From NCBI GenBank assembly GCA_004123355.1, contig SCHM01000001.1, positions 7,264,193 through 7,328,192 of the forward strand: a stretch of 64,000 bases of DNA. Reading direction: 5' to 3'. Under the pieces are notes generated by a model that was not told where the DNA came from, did no database searches, and saw nothing but the letters and a program-made list of their open reading frames with translations. Source of the stretch: Amphirosellinia nigrospora (Eukaryota > Ascomycota > Sordariomycetes > Xylariales > Xylariaceae). Positions within the stretch are counted from its first letter, which is position 1. Each line of letters starts with the position of its first letter. The translations under genes were made by a program, and so were the position numbers. Shown piece after piece: positions 1-13,505 of this stretch.

Positions 1-2136
1 GAGATACCTGTTTCCGCATCTCGGTGCCAATATGCACGATGTTGCGGGACTGTGATGTATGCAGCCCCACAGGCGTACGCCCGTTCACTAATTTCTTTAC
101 CAGCACAAACCCTTGGAGAAACATAGTGAAGGAAAGGCCTATAGAGAACCATTTGAACATGGGCGTAGGCAAATCTGAGTAAATTACGAATCCTAGCGAA
201 AGTCAGCATTTCGTCCATCGGAAGTCATGGGCACAAAATCGAAACGCTGCGAGCGGCGGCAACTTGAAAACTTCGAGAGCTGGGGTTTAGAAATCTTACC
301 GAACAACTTCAACAGCTCCTTCAGGATTCGGTCGCCAAGCAAAAGGTAACTGTTCATTCCACTGTTGAAGTTCTTCTTCCATCTCCTGAATCCGGGAGTA
401 GCTGACCATATAAGAACTATTATGTGATTCATCTCCGTCTGCCTCTTCGGGATCTATCCTTTTCAAGGGGTAGACATTTTTCACGACTTTGCTAAGTAGG
501 TCCATCAATTTCACGTGGGCGTTAAAAGCCTCGATATAAGATGGAGTACCGGCAGGCGGTGTTGTAATTCCTTCTCTCGTGATGAATTGATCGTCCACGG
601 CCGTTGGTAGCAATTGGTCGATATCATCATCGTTCAAGAGCAAGGGGAATCCTAGTAACGCAGACACGTAGGTGTCCATCTGACGACATATATAGAAGAC
701 TCTGCGCCTCGTTTCAGACTCTATAGGATCCAGCTTGATATGAGGTAAATGCCGATGCAGCCCCATTCTCAGTGCAGATCGTAAAGCGATGCCGACAAAG
801 CCATAGCAAGTGCTCAGATTCGAAATAGATTGCAAGAATAGAATCATGAAAAGTAGAGCCTGGAGCGAAACGAGGTCCCGACACTCCGTAATATCCTGTA
901 ATAAGAATCTAGCTGAGCTGTAATAGTTAAGCCTGCATATAGTGTTAGCTATCCATTTATGCATTGAGACATAGAGGATGGGGGTTTATACGCTTCATCA
1001 ATAGACATCTTGTATGGCGGAGAGTTTGTCATCCCATGGTCAGCCACATCATACATACAACCAAGAGCCATAGCCGAGTACGCCAGGGCCAAGTTCCTCT
1101 TGTCTTCCGTTCCGAATTCGTCACTTGGTTTTTCGTACAGTTTGTCAAGTGTATTGTAGAAAGTAGGTTTATGAACGATTCGTAGTAAGCAAGTCGCGTT
1201 GTCTAAAGACTCCGAACATAATGCAATTGCTCTCGCCTTAGGTGGCAGGTTGTGTATGGACGGGTTAGAGGCAGTGGCCCATGAAGAGCCCGGGGTTGGT
1301 CGAGGTGAATCGAGGGTAGTAACGCCTGAAGGTCGAGGAGGCCGCGGCATGAAGGGTATCTGGTAATCTCTCCCCAACAGGGTCCGAAAATGCTTTTTCA
1401 TTTGCTTAAAGAAAACGGACCCAGACGACGTGCCATGGAAGTCGTAGTCGCCGCTCTCGCTCAGATCCAGCTGGCCTGCACTGGATATCATGGACTGCAA
1501 TTGGCCATCGGCAGCCGGCGGTTTGGCCTGGTCTTTCTTTTGAGCAGCGGCAGCCTTCTGTCTCGCCTGTTCACGCATCCGGAATTCTTGCTGGACAGCA
1601 GGATCCAGATTTGGATCATTTAGATCAACATCAGGCATGAACTTGCGGAGCAACGTCTCGGCCCGCGATAGCTTATTCTCCAGCGCCTCGATATACTGCG
1701 GTGCCGGGTTCCTTCTCCTATTGGAAGGCTTATCGTAGGTACATTCTGTAAGCTTAGTGAGCGACAGGCAGACAACACGAGGGGGAGGGGAGGAAATCCA
1801 CACCATAGCTATAGACCTGGCAGTGTGTACAAGGTTGCTTGCCGTCGCACTTTATTTTCTTGCGACGGCACTCATCGCAAGCACGCGTCACCCGACGGCG
1901 TTGTTGCAGGGGGACGGGGGCCCTGGACGGGACGACGAGTCGGATTGGGGTTCGGGGTCTTCCTGGTCATTGTCACCGGGAGACTGGGTTTCGGCAACCC
2001 TCGCGGTCGGTTTACTGGGTTTACTGTCGTCGGGGACGTCAGGGCCGACCGGGCTCGCGGCGCGGGACCCAGTCGGGGATCTTGTCGACGACGCTCGATC
2101 CGCCGCAAGCTGTGAGGGGCGCGAGGAGGGGGTCAT
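1..2136 (-). CDS. farA: FarA/CTF1-type Zn2Cys6 transcription factor (3' end outside window)
   Basis: This is a nuclear activator of the FarA / cutinase transcription factor 1 family, which induces fatty-acid beta-oxidation and cutinase genes in response to lipids. The N-terminus is hydrophilic and disordered. The zinc cluster is complete: [20 protein letters not shown] continues with CTHC and a last Cys in YSYEC (spacing CX2CX6CX5CX2CX6C). It is followed by the family linker [14 protein letters not shown] and a fungal-specific TF domain (from about 1250 down to 1). I place introns at 1746-1803, 933-991 and 193-299, all with good GT..AG sites. The ATG at 2136 is the first methionine of the N-terminal frame. 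That frame is joined to the zinc-cluster frame only if one C is missing in the C-runs near 1915-1925. A second shift lies near 40-50. Both look like consensus errors. XlnR is excluded because its zinc-cluster sequence differs. The family call is firm; FarA versus CTF1-beta is not settled. Confidence 0.82.
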
Positions 2137-5100
2137 ATCCGGCTCAGATGATTCGTGATTCGTCGATGACGCGGGAAGAACAGGTGCAACCCGAAGGGCT
2201 CGTGGAACAAACAAGTGGCCTTCCCTATCAGCGAGGACTCATTACTTGTTACAAAACGAGCGTGCTGGTCGCATTTTGAGGCATGCTAATCGAGGCGAGA
2301 GTTGATGGCTGTGTGGATGCGCGGAGGCGGCGTCAAGTGCGACAGCTAGTTACGTATACGTCTATGTATATGTATATGTTGTAGATGCGACGGGTACGTG
2401 CGTGTGTCAGTGTGTGCCCTTGTGTATGTTGGGACTGGACTGGACTGGACTGGGCTGTGTGTTCTTGGTGCTATGCTATGCCTACCTAGGATGTTGTTAC
2501 TCGACTGTCGAATTGCGGGAGGTAGGGAGAGGACGGGAAGCATGCCTGCCTGTCAGTGGATAAAAGGGCATTGGCGTAGGTAGGTCTAAGTACCTAGCTG
2601 TACCTAAGCTAGGTAGGCTGTAGGCCGTAGATAGTGAAGGGATACGTGCGTTGTGAGCACCAGCACTGCACCAGCACTGCACCAACACTGCACCAGCTAC
2701 GCACGACTCAATACGGGCAGGCCAATGGGAGGCGGGTGACACGCAGAGGCGCCAGAGCAGGCTAGGGGTGGTTGGCCGGCCGTTGGTTGGTTGCGACGGC
2801 GTCTTGGAGTGGATCGTGAATGCACCCCTCTACCTCGCTCCTAACTCTGTACATAGTAGTAGCTCCCGCTACTTAGATGTTACTATCGTTGACTTTACCT
2901 ACCTACCTACTATACTAATACCTCTAGAGATGCAGATAGAGATTTACCACATGAAGTAAGTATGTATGTCCAGCTAGACACACCTCTGGCATACCTAAAT
3001 TCGTATCCAAGTAAAATTGCAAACCAGCAGCGCGATGTGGGTGTGGTAGGTGCTGTAGCGTGTAAGTGAGTAAGCCTTGGACGGACGCTGGGCTATCAGG
3101 CCATTGGCGGCTTGGCTTCGGGTGTTTTTATCTTGTAGAGAGTCAAAACGAATACACCGTCTTTCCGGTCTGTATTGTGAATAAAATAAGCGACGAGGCC
3201 AGTTTCAGGTTCATCTGTCGCACACACTCGAATCCAACGTCCCGGCTTACACGAACGAAGCGAACAGATCGTCTGCCATGCTGCTGGTTGTAAGCTGGGT
3301 TGTTGTCATTCTCGGCACGACCACTCATGTTGGGTTTATTTAACTCACCTACATATTAGTATTGCTGCATACCTAGCTTTACGTGACCGTATTGGCCACG
3401 AACTACTTGGCACCCGCCTCTTGCCGTATCGACCGACCATTTGGAGTCCTGCTACGCACCACATAGGCGTCCTATGCCTAGACCTACTACTAGTATATGG
3501 CGAGATGTATTTGTATAGCAATTGTTTAAATTTGTAGACGTGATTTACCGAATACAGGCTAAGCAGGCTTGACGGCTTCGAGTGCGTGAGTATCATAGAA
3601 GAAGCCCGTTCGATAACGGAGATTTGAGTTCAAGTTTCTAACTAAGCGGAGTTAAACAAATGGGGTGGTTAAAGTAAATATTTTTCATCAAATTAAGAAC
3701 GGCGTCGGGCGTCATTTAAGCTAGAGAATACATCATTACGCTACACATAGGCACGCACCTATCACCGAGCCATAGTGGACCAAGTGGCACCTCGTACAAT
3801 AATGTAGCATTGGGAGATCTGATATCGCAAAGGCCTACTGTAGGTTAGAGGGGACGCACGCGTATCAGGGTCAAGAGCGGCGTGATTGGACGGTTATTTG
3901 GCACAGATGGAATAAGAACCCCGTCGGGTTTTTCTACGCTGTTGCATGCCTCGAGAGTATGTGGGCGTAGAAGATAATCGGAAAACCGGCAAGTGAAGCT
4001 ACGACGCTAAGAAGAGCAAATATAACCAAGACATGCAAGATGTGCTGCGGGCTGCCTTGTGCCGAGTGATATCACAGTCCAGCCTAGGACGACTTCGGCG
4101 ACGCCGGAGTGACCGCTCGGGAGCCGGGATTCGGCAAGATTAGATCTCTATGATCTCCAGTCCATACATACGCACAATTCGCCAATACCGTGAGAAGATG
4201 CCGAGATCCTTTATTACCTGTAACCTAGGCCTGCCTGAGGCTATCCTCGGCGAGCTATCGGAAAATCCACGGCCCCGCTGCCTTGGCAAGTAAGCACAGA
4301 ATAAATATTCCCAGCATTGAGACGCAGTGTGATATTCTCTAGAAGGCAATATACTGCTCACAGTTCCGTGGCGGCTAGATAAACCAGAGTTTTACAATAT
4401 GGAAACTGAGGCCATGACGAGGTGTTGTTGAATTGGCGTTCTTGGCAATGAGTGTAGAATGAAGGAACACGTCGTCGAGCTAACTAATATATATGGGTAT
4501 GAAGGGGAAAAGAAAGTTTGCTTTAACATTAATGCAATATATAATAAGAGCTCCTCCTGCTAATGATTAGGCAGCTAGCATGATAATTAACGCAGCAAGA
4601 TCAAACAATCACTACATCTCGAACAGAAGCTACTGTAGCTATTACCAGTATAAATTTCGGGCATAAGGGTAAATAGGACAACCTCTCGGCGAACGGCCCG
4701 GAGGTTTCTCTTCGTACCGCTAGCAGCTCTATAACATATACTTGCTTAGCTCGTCCAAGTAGAAATGCTGAGTCAGGTCATACCATAGCTTAACAACTGA
4801 GGTTTAAGAGTGTGCCTGGTAGGGCGGAGGTTCCGTTGAATATAGCTGATCAATTCATTATAGAGTTCATAAAAAAGAGATATTTACTACAGACGAGACA
4901 CTGTAATTTCTCGTCTAACTCATAATTGCGGTAAAAAAAATTTTTTTTTTTTTTTGCTGAACAATATAAAGCTATTAGCTAGGAAATCCTGAAGAAACAA
5001 TGACGTCATTAAATTATTAATAACTAATAACTTAACCCGTATGACAAGAACTGTATTATGATTGGTGGGCTGCATTTTATCTACATGCCTCGGTATTCCA

Positions 5101-5243
5101 AGCCGTTATCTTATCGTACCTAGTGATTTCTCGATACAAAAAATGTCTACAACTGACAGCGAAATAACACTATGTAGTTGGGCCCTTTAGTAACCGCTTG
5201 ACGCATTTTGGTTTGACTATGTGCCCACGTTCTCACTCTATCC
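2137..5243. other. Intergenic region, no gene recognised
   Basis: This is the upstream region shared by the minus-strand FarA-type gene and the plus-strand RCM1 gene. It holds short tandem repeats (listed separately), TAGG-type simple repeats near 2581-2625, and an A8T15 tract at 4933-4955. The part from about 4400 is AT-rich. I saw no open frame with conserved sequence. Confidence 0.6.
2430..2453. repeat. Pentanucleotide tandem repeat (GGACT)n
   Basis: About four copies of GGACT/ACTGG stand in tandem upstream of the FarA-type gene. A second small array of a 12-mer (CACCAGCACTGC, three to four copies with one change) lies at 2656-2697. These are simple repeats with no function implied. Confidence 0.8.
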
Positions 5244-7043
5244 ATGTCTCTATATCACGAGACAGCCGACATTTTGTCGGCGCCGTCATCAACCGGCGGT
5301 AACCTGAAGACTCGCATTTTCGGGAACGGGCATAAAAACAAACGTATCAAGTCAACTCCGCAACAGATATATGCTCTCGCTTCAGAGACGTGCAAGTGGA
5401 GTTCCGTGCTCAAGGAGGTCATAGACAGCTCCGAGCTTCTCCGGCATGAGCGCAAGGTGGGCCACTTAGTCCCAACCCATAGACTAGTAACAGTAACTCA
5501 TCATCTATTCACAGCTCACCCCACTGCTTGCCCTGCTGCTTGCGCATGACTTCCTGTTGTCGCGGAAAGGCATTGCGCTCCCCGCTTCACACGGTTTAAG
5601 AGCGGCCATCGAGCGCCACAAGGCTCGCCTCACAGCAGAGCTCACGAGGGCCCGTTTACGGAGGAAGGCGACATCCATCGATGCGCTGCGCCGGCTTATC
5701 GCTATTGAATCCCTGGGGGGCTGGCCAGTATCCTCGTTGGGTGCGGGTGAACTCGTTGAAGACGACGCTTCAACACCAGCTGGACACGACATTCAAGAAT
5801 TTCACACGGGTAACAAGCGTGAAAGATGTCATCGCCGGTACGGCAGTTGGGAACTTACTTCACGTGGATGAGCATGTGCCGAACCTGCTAGCTCTCTCCC
5901 CACGTTCGAGATCACCAAGACGCCTGCCTACACCTCCGGCGCTATCATCCTGCAAGACAAGGCCTCTTGCTTCCCGGCGTATCTGTTAGACCCGCAGCTT
6001 GAAGATGGCGATGTTATCGACTCTTGCTCGGCCCCGGGGAATAAGACAACCCACGTAGCGGCTATCATCAAGTCGCGCACGGCAGAGGGCGAGGATTGCA
6101 AGCAGAAAGTATACGCGTTCGAGAAGGACCAGCACCGCTCACGTACGCTAGACAAGATGGTGAATCTAGCTGGGGCTCAAGAGATCACACGGATGAGTCT
6201 GGGCCGGGATTTCCTCAAGGTCGATCCAAATGCCCCATTGTACAAAAATGTCGGTGCTCTGCTCTTAGACCCGAGTTGCTCCGGTAGCGGGATTGTCGGT
6301 AGAGATGCCATGCCGGCCATCCACATGCCAGAGCAACCTGATACAGCGGCTAAGAAAATACCGCTCGATAAGAATCGCAAGCGGAAGCGGGAAGATGGCG
6401 CCGCAGAGGAAGGTCGGCAACAGATACTGGTCGACGACGACGGCCAAGAACTCGTAGTCTCTTCTGAGAAGGAGATGAGAGTGCGATTGGAAGCCTTATC
6501 ATCATTCCAACTGACACTTCTCCTTCACGCCTTCACGTTCCCCGCGGCGCGAAGGGTGACGTACTCGACCTGCTCCATTCACGCCGAGGAAAACGAGCAG
6601 GTAGTCCTGAAAGCGCTCCAGTCAGAAGTCGCCGTTAGCAGGGGTTGGCAGATCATGAAGCGAGACCAACAAGTTGCAGGTATGCGTGAATGGCCGGTTC
6701 GTGGATCCTCGAGGCGAGTGGCGGGGATGAGGAGATCGCCGAAGCGTGTATCCGCTCGTACAAAGACGACGGGAAAGGCGTCATGGGGTTTTTCGTGGCT
6801 GGATTTGTTCGGGACGCCGGGGTCGAGGCTGAAGGGGGGATGGTTGGTCTCGGAAACAACCATCAGGAGAAGTCGCACCCGAAAGGGGCAGAATACCAAG
6901 AAACATCAGATAGAAATGCCCAGCTGGACAATCCCTCGGAGGCTAGAACGGCGGAGCTGGAGGATGTCCAAAGCGAAACTAATAGTGAATCGAGCGACAC
7001 ATACAGCTCCGATGGAGGGGAATGGGGTGGGTTTGCTGATTAA
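5244..7043 (+). CDS. RCM1: 25S rRNA (cytosine-C5)-methyltransferase, RCM1/NSUN5 family
   Basis: This is a nucleolar SAM-dependent enzyme of the Nop2/Sun family that methylates a cytosine in the large-subunit rRNA. Exon 1 (5244-5456) starts with ATG and carries the family N-terminus. The intron is 5457-5514, and exon 2 resumes with LTPLLALLLAHDFLL. Visible motifs are PRWVRVNSLKTT, the SAM motif DSCSAPGNKTTHVAA, the DPSCSGSG motif near 6270, and the catalytic-cysteine motif YSTCSIHAEENE near 6565. The C-terminus is acidic and ends in GGEWGGFAD. The gene is spread over several frames: shifts near 5715 (G-run), 5900 (C-run) and 6700 (G-run) each fit one missing base. Every conserved motif is present in order, so I read it as a functional gene with consensus errors. 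Confidence 0.87.
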
Positions 7044-10000
7044 GTGAAGCAAGCGATTGTTAAAATACTTAAAAGACTAAAAATACCAATTTCTACAAAT
7101 TATGGACAAGAATCAATTGTAATAAGGTACCAGCTCTAAGTAAAATTGGCGTTTTTTAAATTCCTTCCTGTATGACCGGCTTAGCTGTTATCTTCGAACT
7201 AACTGTAAGATATAGAGCAGCGGATGTTTATTTTACTCAGTGATTATATATAGCAAGTCCCGGATGTCTGTTCTACTGTGTCCAAAAATCTTCAGTAAGT
7301 CGAAATAGTCGCGCATCACCTTTGTGTCTCGTGTCGTTCCTCAGGCAACCTTCTACCAGTTAAGCACCTCCGTTTTCGAGGTCTGTAGCAATCATGACCA
7401 ATTTTAGACATATACTTGAAGAGGTTGCTTCAGCCCGCTCAGGAGACTGAAGCCGCATGTTTATATTCATGTAAAGCTCTCTATTTTTGTTTCCCGCTGT
7501 AAAAGCGTAACACTGCAAGATTGTCGCTAGTTCAATACAGCAGAGAGTTAACTTGAGCAGCTGAAATTTAGTAAAATTAGCAACGACATATCATTCTAAG
7601 ATCTAATCTAGCGAGTAATAAATTAAAAGGCTTTGGTAACTATGTGTGGTTACATATATTGGTATTTATCTAATGCTGTGGACACGAGCGGTTGGAGATG
7701 TGTCAGAAACCTTTGCTATAAATACATTGAGCTCATCGTGCTTTTTTTTTCTTGTTAGGAAATGAAGGGCCCAACCGTTTAAGCGACTATCTTCGTACTT
7801 GCTTTGGTAGTTTTTACCTATATTGACATAAGGTCGTAGGGAAAGGACCGTACATATAGACCTTTACTCTCTCTTACCTTAGATACCTGCATATGTCGAC
7901 CTTGATTGGTAGGACCTGAAACATCAATATTGCCTTATTGGAGCCAACGAACACACAGACGGCGTTCGTCACAGCAAATTAGAACGTGAAATGCTTGGCG
8001 CATGTCGTGGAGAGACAGCACAAGTGGTTTGGTCATCAAACAAGATTCCTCCCTTTTCCCCTTGGGGGCGCAGTGTGAGCTTGCCGATACCACATGGGAA
8101 TGAAACACCCACGTTCACCCCAGCTGGCCCACCACTTCCTTCGGCGGCAGACTAATGTGGTGATAATTTCTCCCCGGGCCTACGCGATTCAGACTAATAA
8201 TCTGGGCGAGAGAGAGACAGAGAGTATCTGTCTCGCGTTCATTTCAAGTCTACTAGAACCTGCACTGGGAGAAAGCCTCATTTATGATCGTTGTTTAATA
8301 GTTGTGATCAATGAGCCTCTTGGCTAGGTTTATCTGCTGCCCGCCACAAGATGCATGGTCCTCACTAACTAGATTACCAGCATGCAACCTCGGAAGCGAC
8401 AGAGACAAGTAGGCAACGTAGGCAACCTAGTTATTCCTCTCGCGCGTGGGGCTAGTCACCATCTTGATGCACATTCAGAGCAGCAAGCTTGGTTTGCATG
8501 TTTACAATGTTGGCACATGAGAATGGCTCATCGGTAGTGTCAAATATGCAGTTCTACGAATACCACCCTTTTCCCGAAAGAAGGTGACAGCACGGAAATA
8601 TCAGACCTAGTGCGGGGCAGCCGATTGGATGTTTTAGGGGCCATCATGTAGGACTATCGAGGGCTGGATATTGACCATGACGCTGTGGCGTAGGTTGATA
8701 GATAGGTGGGCGTTGTTCTGATGAGCTGGACAGACAGCTTGATAATGCTGCGTACTGATAAGAGAAAGGAATGTGGCATCGATATAAGACATTGGCTTTC
8801 ACGAGGCGGTTTCGCAATACTTACTCCTATCTAAGACCTACATATCGGCGCTGGTGGCCGTCGTGCGTGGTGGTTGGGCTGGAAGCTGGCTGGTTGGAGC
8901 AACGCCGCGTTCGCAGCCGCGCGCAAGTATCTGCAGATCGATGAACAGGGAAGACGAAAAAAAAAAAAGAAGAACATATTCTTTCCAAGGTTGATAGAAC
9001 CCGGTTGATTCTTTAGATTAGCAAGATTAGCAAGTTAAGGTAAGACAAGACCCGTTCCGAAAGTTGGAAGCACCAAGGAACCGGTTCGCCTCCCCACTCC
9101 TGCTCTCTCCCGCCCATGTGTACAAACCGTTCCGGCGTGATACATGCTACAGTAGTGTAGGTTGTATCGAGAAGAGGGTTTTGTCAGCTGTTTATGATGC
9201 CCCACAGGACGAGATGGCAATAGACCTGATGGTCGAAACAAGGTTCCCGCCTCACCCATCCTTACTTACCACAGGCAGATGGAATAAGGTTAGTACTTCT
9301 TAGTATACATAGTAACCAGATGAATCGCAGCTAATTACCACGAGCCTTGCGATGAAGTTGAGAGTAATACTATAGTGTAGAAGGTTAGACGCTAACGGGT
9401 TCCAGCATGCTTTGCTTTAAATTGATAAATGAAATGCCCTGGTCAATGGAGATAAAGGGCCGAACAGAGCCGCATGGGTTTAAATGAACTACCTTATGCC
9501 GCAACTACTGCAAGAGCTAGCATGAGCGGGCGAGAGCCGAGTGTTTCTTTTGCGATATAGTTCATGGAGAGAGGATGCTTGGTGTTGGATTAATCATCTT
9601 GGGATATCCACATCAATACTTATCATCCCTATACTCACTTTCATACATCTTACTATATATACTGCATGCCTACGATAAGTAGCGTAGAAACGGGTAGCAG
9701 TATACAACCCCACCCACCATCACTTACACTACACTACACTAATCTAGCGTGGGTGCACAGTTAGCGTGTTTCGGGTTGTTTCCCAGATCGGCTAGCAGAT
9801 CCTGCCCGCTCAGGGGCAAGATGTTCTTAACGTTTTTGGAGATTTTCGATTTCGCATCGTGCGGTGCAGGGATGTCATCGGATAGAAGCCGGCGTTACCC
9901 TTCTACTTTAGCGTACACTACTAGTGTAGTGCACTTCACGTAAACGCGGCGCTTGATCTAGTGTACGAGTGGTGTAGCCCGGTTTCTGGCCCGGTCGCCC

Positions 10001-12034
10001 CATCCTTAACCCAACGATCGGCGGTGCAGAGAATCACAAAGTCAAGAATCCAAGATGGCATTTACTCCGATCATGATCTAAGAGCGATGCCTACAGGATT
10101 TCGGAATCTGCCTGCTTGTATTATCATGGCACTGCTGGGAATTGGGGGAAAGTGTAAGCGGATGGATGGATAAGCTGGTTTTTGATGTCTCTCTTCCTAA
10201 ATAGGAGGCTGACGTGGTTGGGGAGGGCTGGCAGGCCTATAAAAAGGCCCTGCATACAGCAATATGTGCCTACGTGGTGAACAAGTGGATCGCTTCGCAG
10301 CTCTATACACTTTTATGTAGGTATCTTACACCGCCTGGCGTGTCTATTGCGTATTGTATATGTAAGTAGGCGAGAAGACTATGCTTGGTCATATAGAGTA
10401 TATGTCCACGTCCGTTGGCTATGCTCATGCTTGTAGTTTATTGCATTGCAATCGACAATTAATAATAATCCCAGCCATATGGCACCGTATTTTGAAATGT
10501 CGATGAACCGGAGTTAAGAGTAACGAAACGAAACGAAAGAATAAAAAACGGCCCAACGATCATCTCAGGGGTATAATGCGTGGTGGGTACCTGGTCCTGG
10601 TGGGGTGGGGTGTAAGCCCGTCCCTTGTCCTTTCCTTGGGTGCAGCTGCTGGCTGGGTACCTTGCAGCTTTTTTCGGCGCCTGCGTGGGAAGCAACCCAA
10701 CGGGCCCTATGATTAGCTGGTTCGCCGTCGTTTTGTTTCGTCGGATGCGCTAAGGGAGAATTGACTACCTGACTACCAAGCCTGTCGTCTCAGGTTGCGC
10801 CACATCTCCACCCTCTCTTCCTCTCTTCCTCTCTTCTCCCCTCCTCTGCTGTTCTATCTCTACTGTTCAGCATAACACGCTATATTCGCCAACTTTCATG
10901 CTAGCGTCGCCGGTGTCCTGGGAACTAGTGTACAGTAAATGTTCGTGGAGATGGACGAGGCGGACGATAGGGCACCTTTTAATAAACTTTAGTTGCTGTT
11001 ATGTGGAGGTAGGTAAGGACTTAGTATGCTTTTTCAACCACAACCCACCGCCTTTTTGCACTTTGCTAACAGGTTTTCTGATCAAATATAGCAAGACTTT
11101 GGGTGGTATCGAGATAGAATAGCTGCTTTTTCTCGGATGCATGGCAAAAGGGAGTGCAGCACCCAACACAGTCCTGGTCCTGCAAGCCTCGCATTCTCTA
11201 ACTAGCCATTTCCTAACCTTTTTCTTTTCTAATAGGAATCTAGGCAGCGTAAGGCACACCAAGGAGGCTGGCCATATGTCGATGCCGCTAAAAAAGAATA
11301 AGAAATTTAGGGACTTTATGTTTCTCTCGCCCTTGTGCCACTGCCACATCATGGGCAACCCCATCCGCCGCCCCCGCATCTGCATGCCTTGGATGCGTAA
11401 GCCAGCGTATTTAGCGTACAGCATACCGTAGCGTAGCGCGGTCCCGAATTCCAGGGGTGTCATCGTTATCCAATCTTGGTTAAGACAGGGCGCTTGTGAG
11501 CTGCTAGGTGGGCTGTAGGTCCGGCTACGTCCCCCCAGTTGAGTTCTCCATGGTCGACGATGCCATGGCCATACCCCCCGGCGAGTCTATATTACGCAAC
11601 CCTTCCCAGCCATGAATTCCTGTCTTTTTTCTCCCTCCACCTCATCTCACTTCCCGTGACGAATTCGTTGTGTGTGTCTGGCGTGTGCCTTGTACAGTCC
11701 TTTCTCCGTTCAGTCTTTCCGCCTCTGCCGGCTCAGTCTTCATTCATTAACCAGCAAACACCCTTTGTTGTTTGTCCATTCTTTATCGTGGCGAGCCACT
11801 CCTCTGACAAGCCCTCGACTCCAAGTCTGTGACTAGCTATCTCTCTTAACTATTCTGGCCTGGCCCGTCTAGATATCTTCAGTTTGCCAACGCTGCTCCG
11901 GTATCAGCTTTCACAAGAGAAGAACTTTACTTTCTTTCACCACGCTCACTCAAGCACTCGCCTGTCTTTCGCACATCATACGCCTTCACATTCGACAATT
12001 AGACCACAGTCCCAATTACATAAGAAATTCGAAA
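7044..12034. other. Long intergenic region, no gene recognised
   Basis: About 5 kb without a convincing gene on either strand. The stretch 7050-8100 is AT-rich. There is an A-run at 8958-8969. The last 1.2 kb becomes pyrimidine-rich, as expected upstream of a strongly expressed fungal gene. The longest open frame (10999-11463, minus) lacks gene-like composition. Confidence 0.5.
10801..10860 (+). promoter_or_regulatory. CT-rich tract
   Basis: A nearly pure pyrimidine stretch (repeats of CTCTTCCTCTCTTC) lies about 1.2 kb before the DUF1996 start. Such tracts are common in promoters and near transcription starts of highly expressed fungal genes. Assigning it to the downstream gene is inference, and a long 5' UTR or upstream intron would be needed. 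Confidence 0.35.
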
Positions 12035-13505
12035 ATGAGATTCTACTGCTTCTGCATTGGCCTCATTGGCTGCCCTGGCCTCGGCCAAGGATGGCCGCAC
12101 CTTCGCCGTCTCCGATTCAACGGCGATGGCTTTTTGACCGAGGGTCCCATGGATCCTGTCGTCAGCCCAGGTACTATCTCTTCTCATTACCACGGCATCA
12201 TGGGAGGCAGCAACTTCGGTGCCACCGTCGAGGGGGATGCTCTATTGGACTCCAACTGCACGACCGCCAAGATCAAGAACGACAAGAGTAACTACTGGGT
12301 CCCTTCGCTCATGTTCCAGGACCCTAAGAACGGCACTTTCCAGAAGGTCCCTCTGTTCTACATGAACGTGTACTATTTCTTCGAGGGCACTGATGACGAG
12401 ATCAAGGCCTTCCCGCCGGCCTGAAGATCGTGAGCGGTGATGCGAAGACTCGAGCCGCTCCCAAGTCCGGCGGTGCCCTTAACCTCGACCCCGACAATGG
12501 AATCCCATCAACTCTGTCCAATGGACCTGCCCTCGGTCGAGCTACGACCCGCCTTCGTACCCAGTTGGCTCGGACGGAAGCACTGCTGGTACCGTCGACC
12601 CCAACAACAAGGGTTCTGGTACTGGCTTCCCTCTGTACCCTTGCGATGGATACGCCTCGCCTCTGCGTCAGGATATCCACTTCCCTTCATGCTACAACCC
12701 AAGGCCGGTCTGGATGACCATGAAAACAACATGAAGTTCCCTCCAACGTTGGTTCCAAGCAAAACTGCCCCGAGGGCTGGATCCACACACCCCACATGTT
12801 CTTTGAGGTGTACTGGAACACTCCCCTCTTCAACGACTACTGGACTCCCGACGGAAAGAACCAGCCCTTCGTCCTCTCGACCGGTGATGCTACTGGATAC
12901 AGCTCGCACGGTGACTTTATCTCGGGTTGGGACCAGAACACTCTGCAAACCATCATTGACACCTGCGATGCTGGTGACAGCGGAATGGACAAGTGCCCTC
13001 AGATTCCCGGCGGCTTGAACGACGTCAACGACTGCAAGATCAAGCCCACCTACGGTAGCATTCTGCAGAACGGTGAAATCATCCAAGCTCTTCCCGTCGT
13101 CGGCGATGTCATTACCGGTTGGGGCAAGGGCGGTGTCACCGGTGGATCCGTCAACCCCCCTGCTGCCTCGCAGGCTTCCACTTCCGTGGCCGCTGCTGCC
13201 ACGTCGGAAGCTTCCAGCCCTGCCGAGACCGATGCTGCCGAGGAGACAACCTCCGTCGCCTCTCCCACTGTCGAAGCCCAGCCTACCACCAGCGCCCCCG
13301 GTGGTGCTTTCATCGAAACCTCCAGTGCCGTTGACTCTGCTACCCTACTGATGCGCCCGCGGCTGGGGGCTACCCGGCTGTCATGACTATCTACGACGTC
13401 GTCACCGTCACGCTGACCACCACCGTGGCCGCCGCACCACACAGGCCGTACACCGTCGTGCCCCCGCACACTCTCACGGGCACGCCGCCCGCCACCTGGT
13501 GGTAG
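12035..13505 (+). CDS. Secreted DUF1996 protein
   Basis: This is an extracellular or wall-associated fungal protein of unknown biochemical role; the family is sometimes fused to WSC domains. The N-terminus encodes a secretion signal of the ALASLAALASA type. The DUF1996 core follows: FNGDGFLTEG, DPVVSPGTISSH, HGIMGGSNFG, NYWVPSLMF, IHTPHMFFEVYWN and HGDFISGWDQNTL. The tail is Ser/Thr/Ala-rich and ends near 13503 after a stretch dense in Thr and Val. The gene reads in one frame only if about seven small gaps are allowed, near 12046, 12105, 12418, 12505, 12700, 12737 and 13343. Most are one base short in a C- or G-run. The protein sequence between the gaps is highly conserved, which argues for sequence error rather than decay. 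No introns were seen. Confidence 0.85.

Noticed and set aside
1757-2279. Overlapping plus-strand frames over the FarA-type N-terminus
   Set aside because: These are antisense shadows of a GC-rich, Pro/Ser-rich coding exon.
10999-11463. 154-residue minus-strand open frame
   Set aside because: No conserved pattern, low-complexity basic stretches, and it lies across the CT-rich upstream region of the DUF1996 gene. Probably chance.
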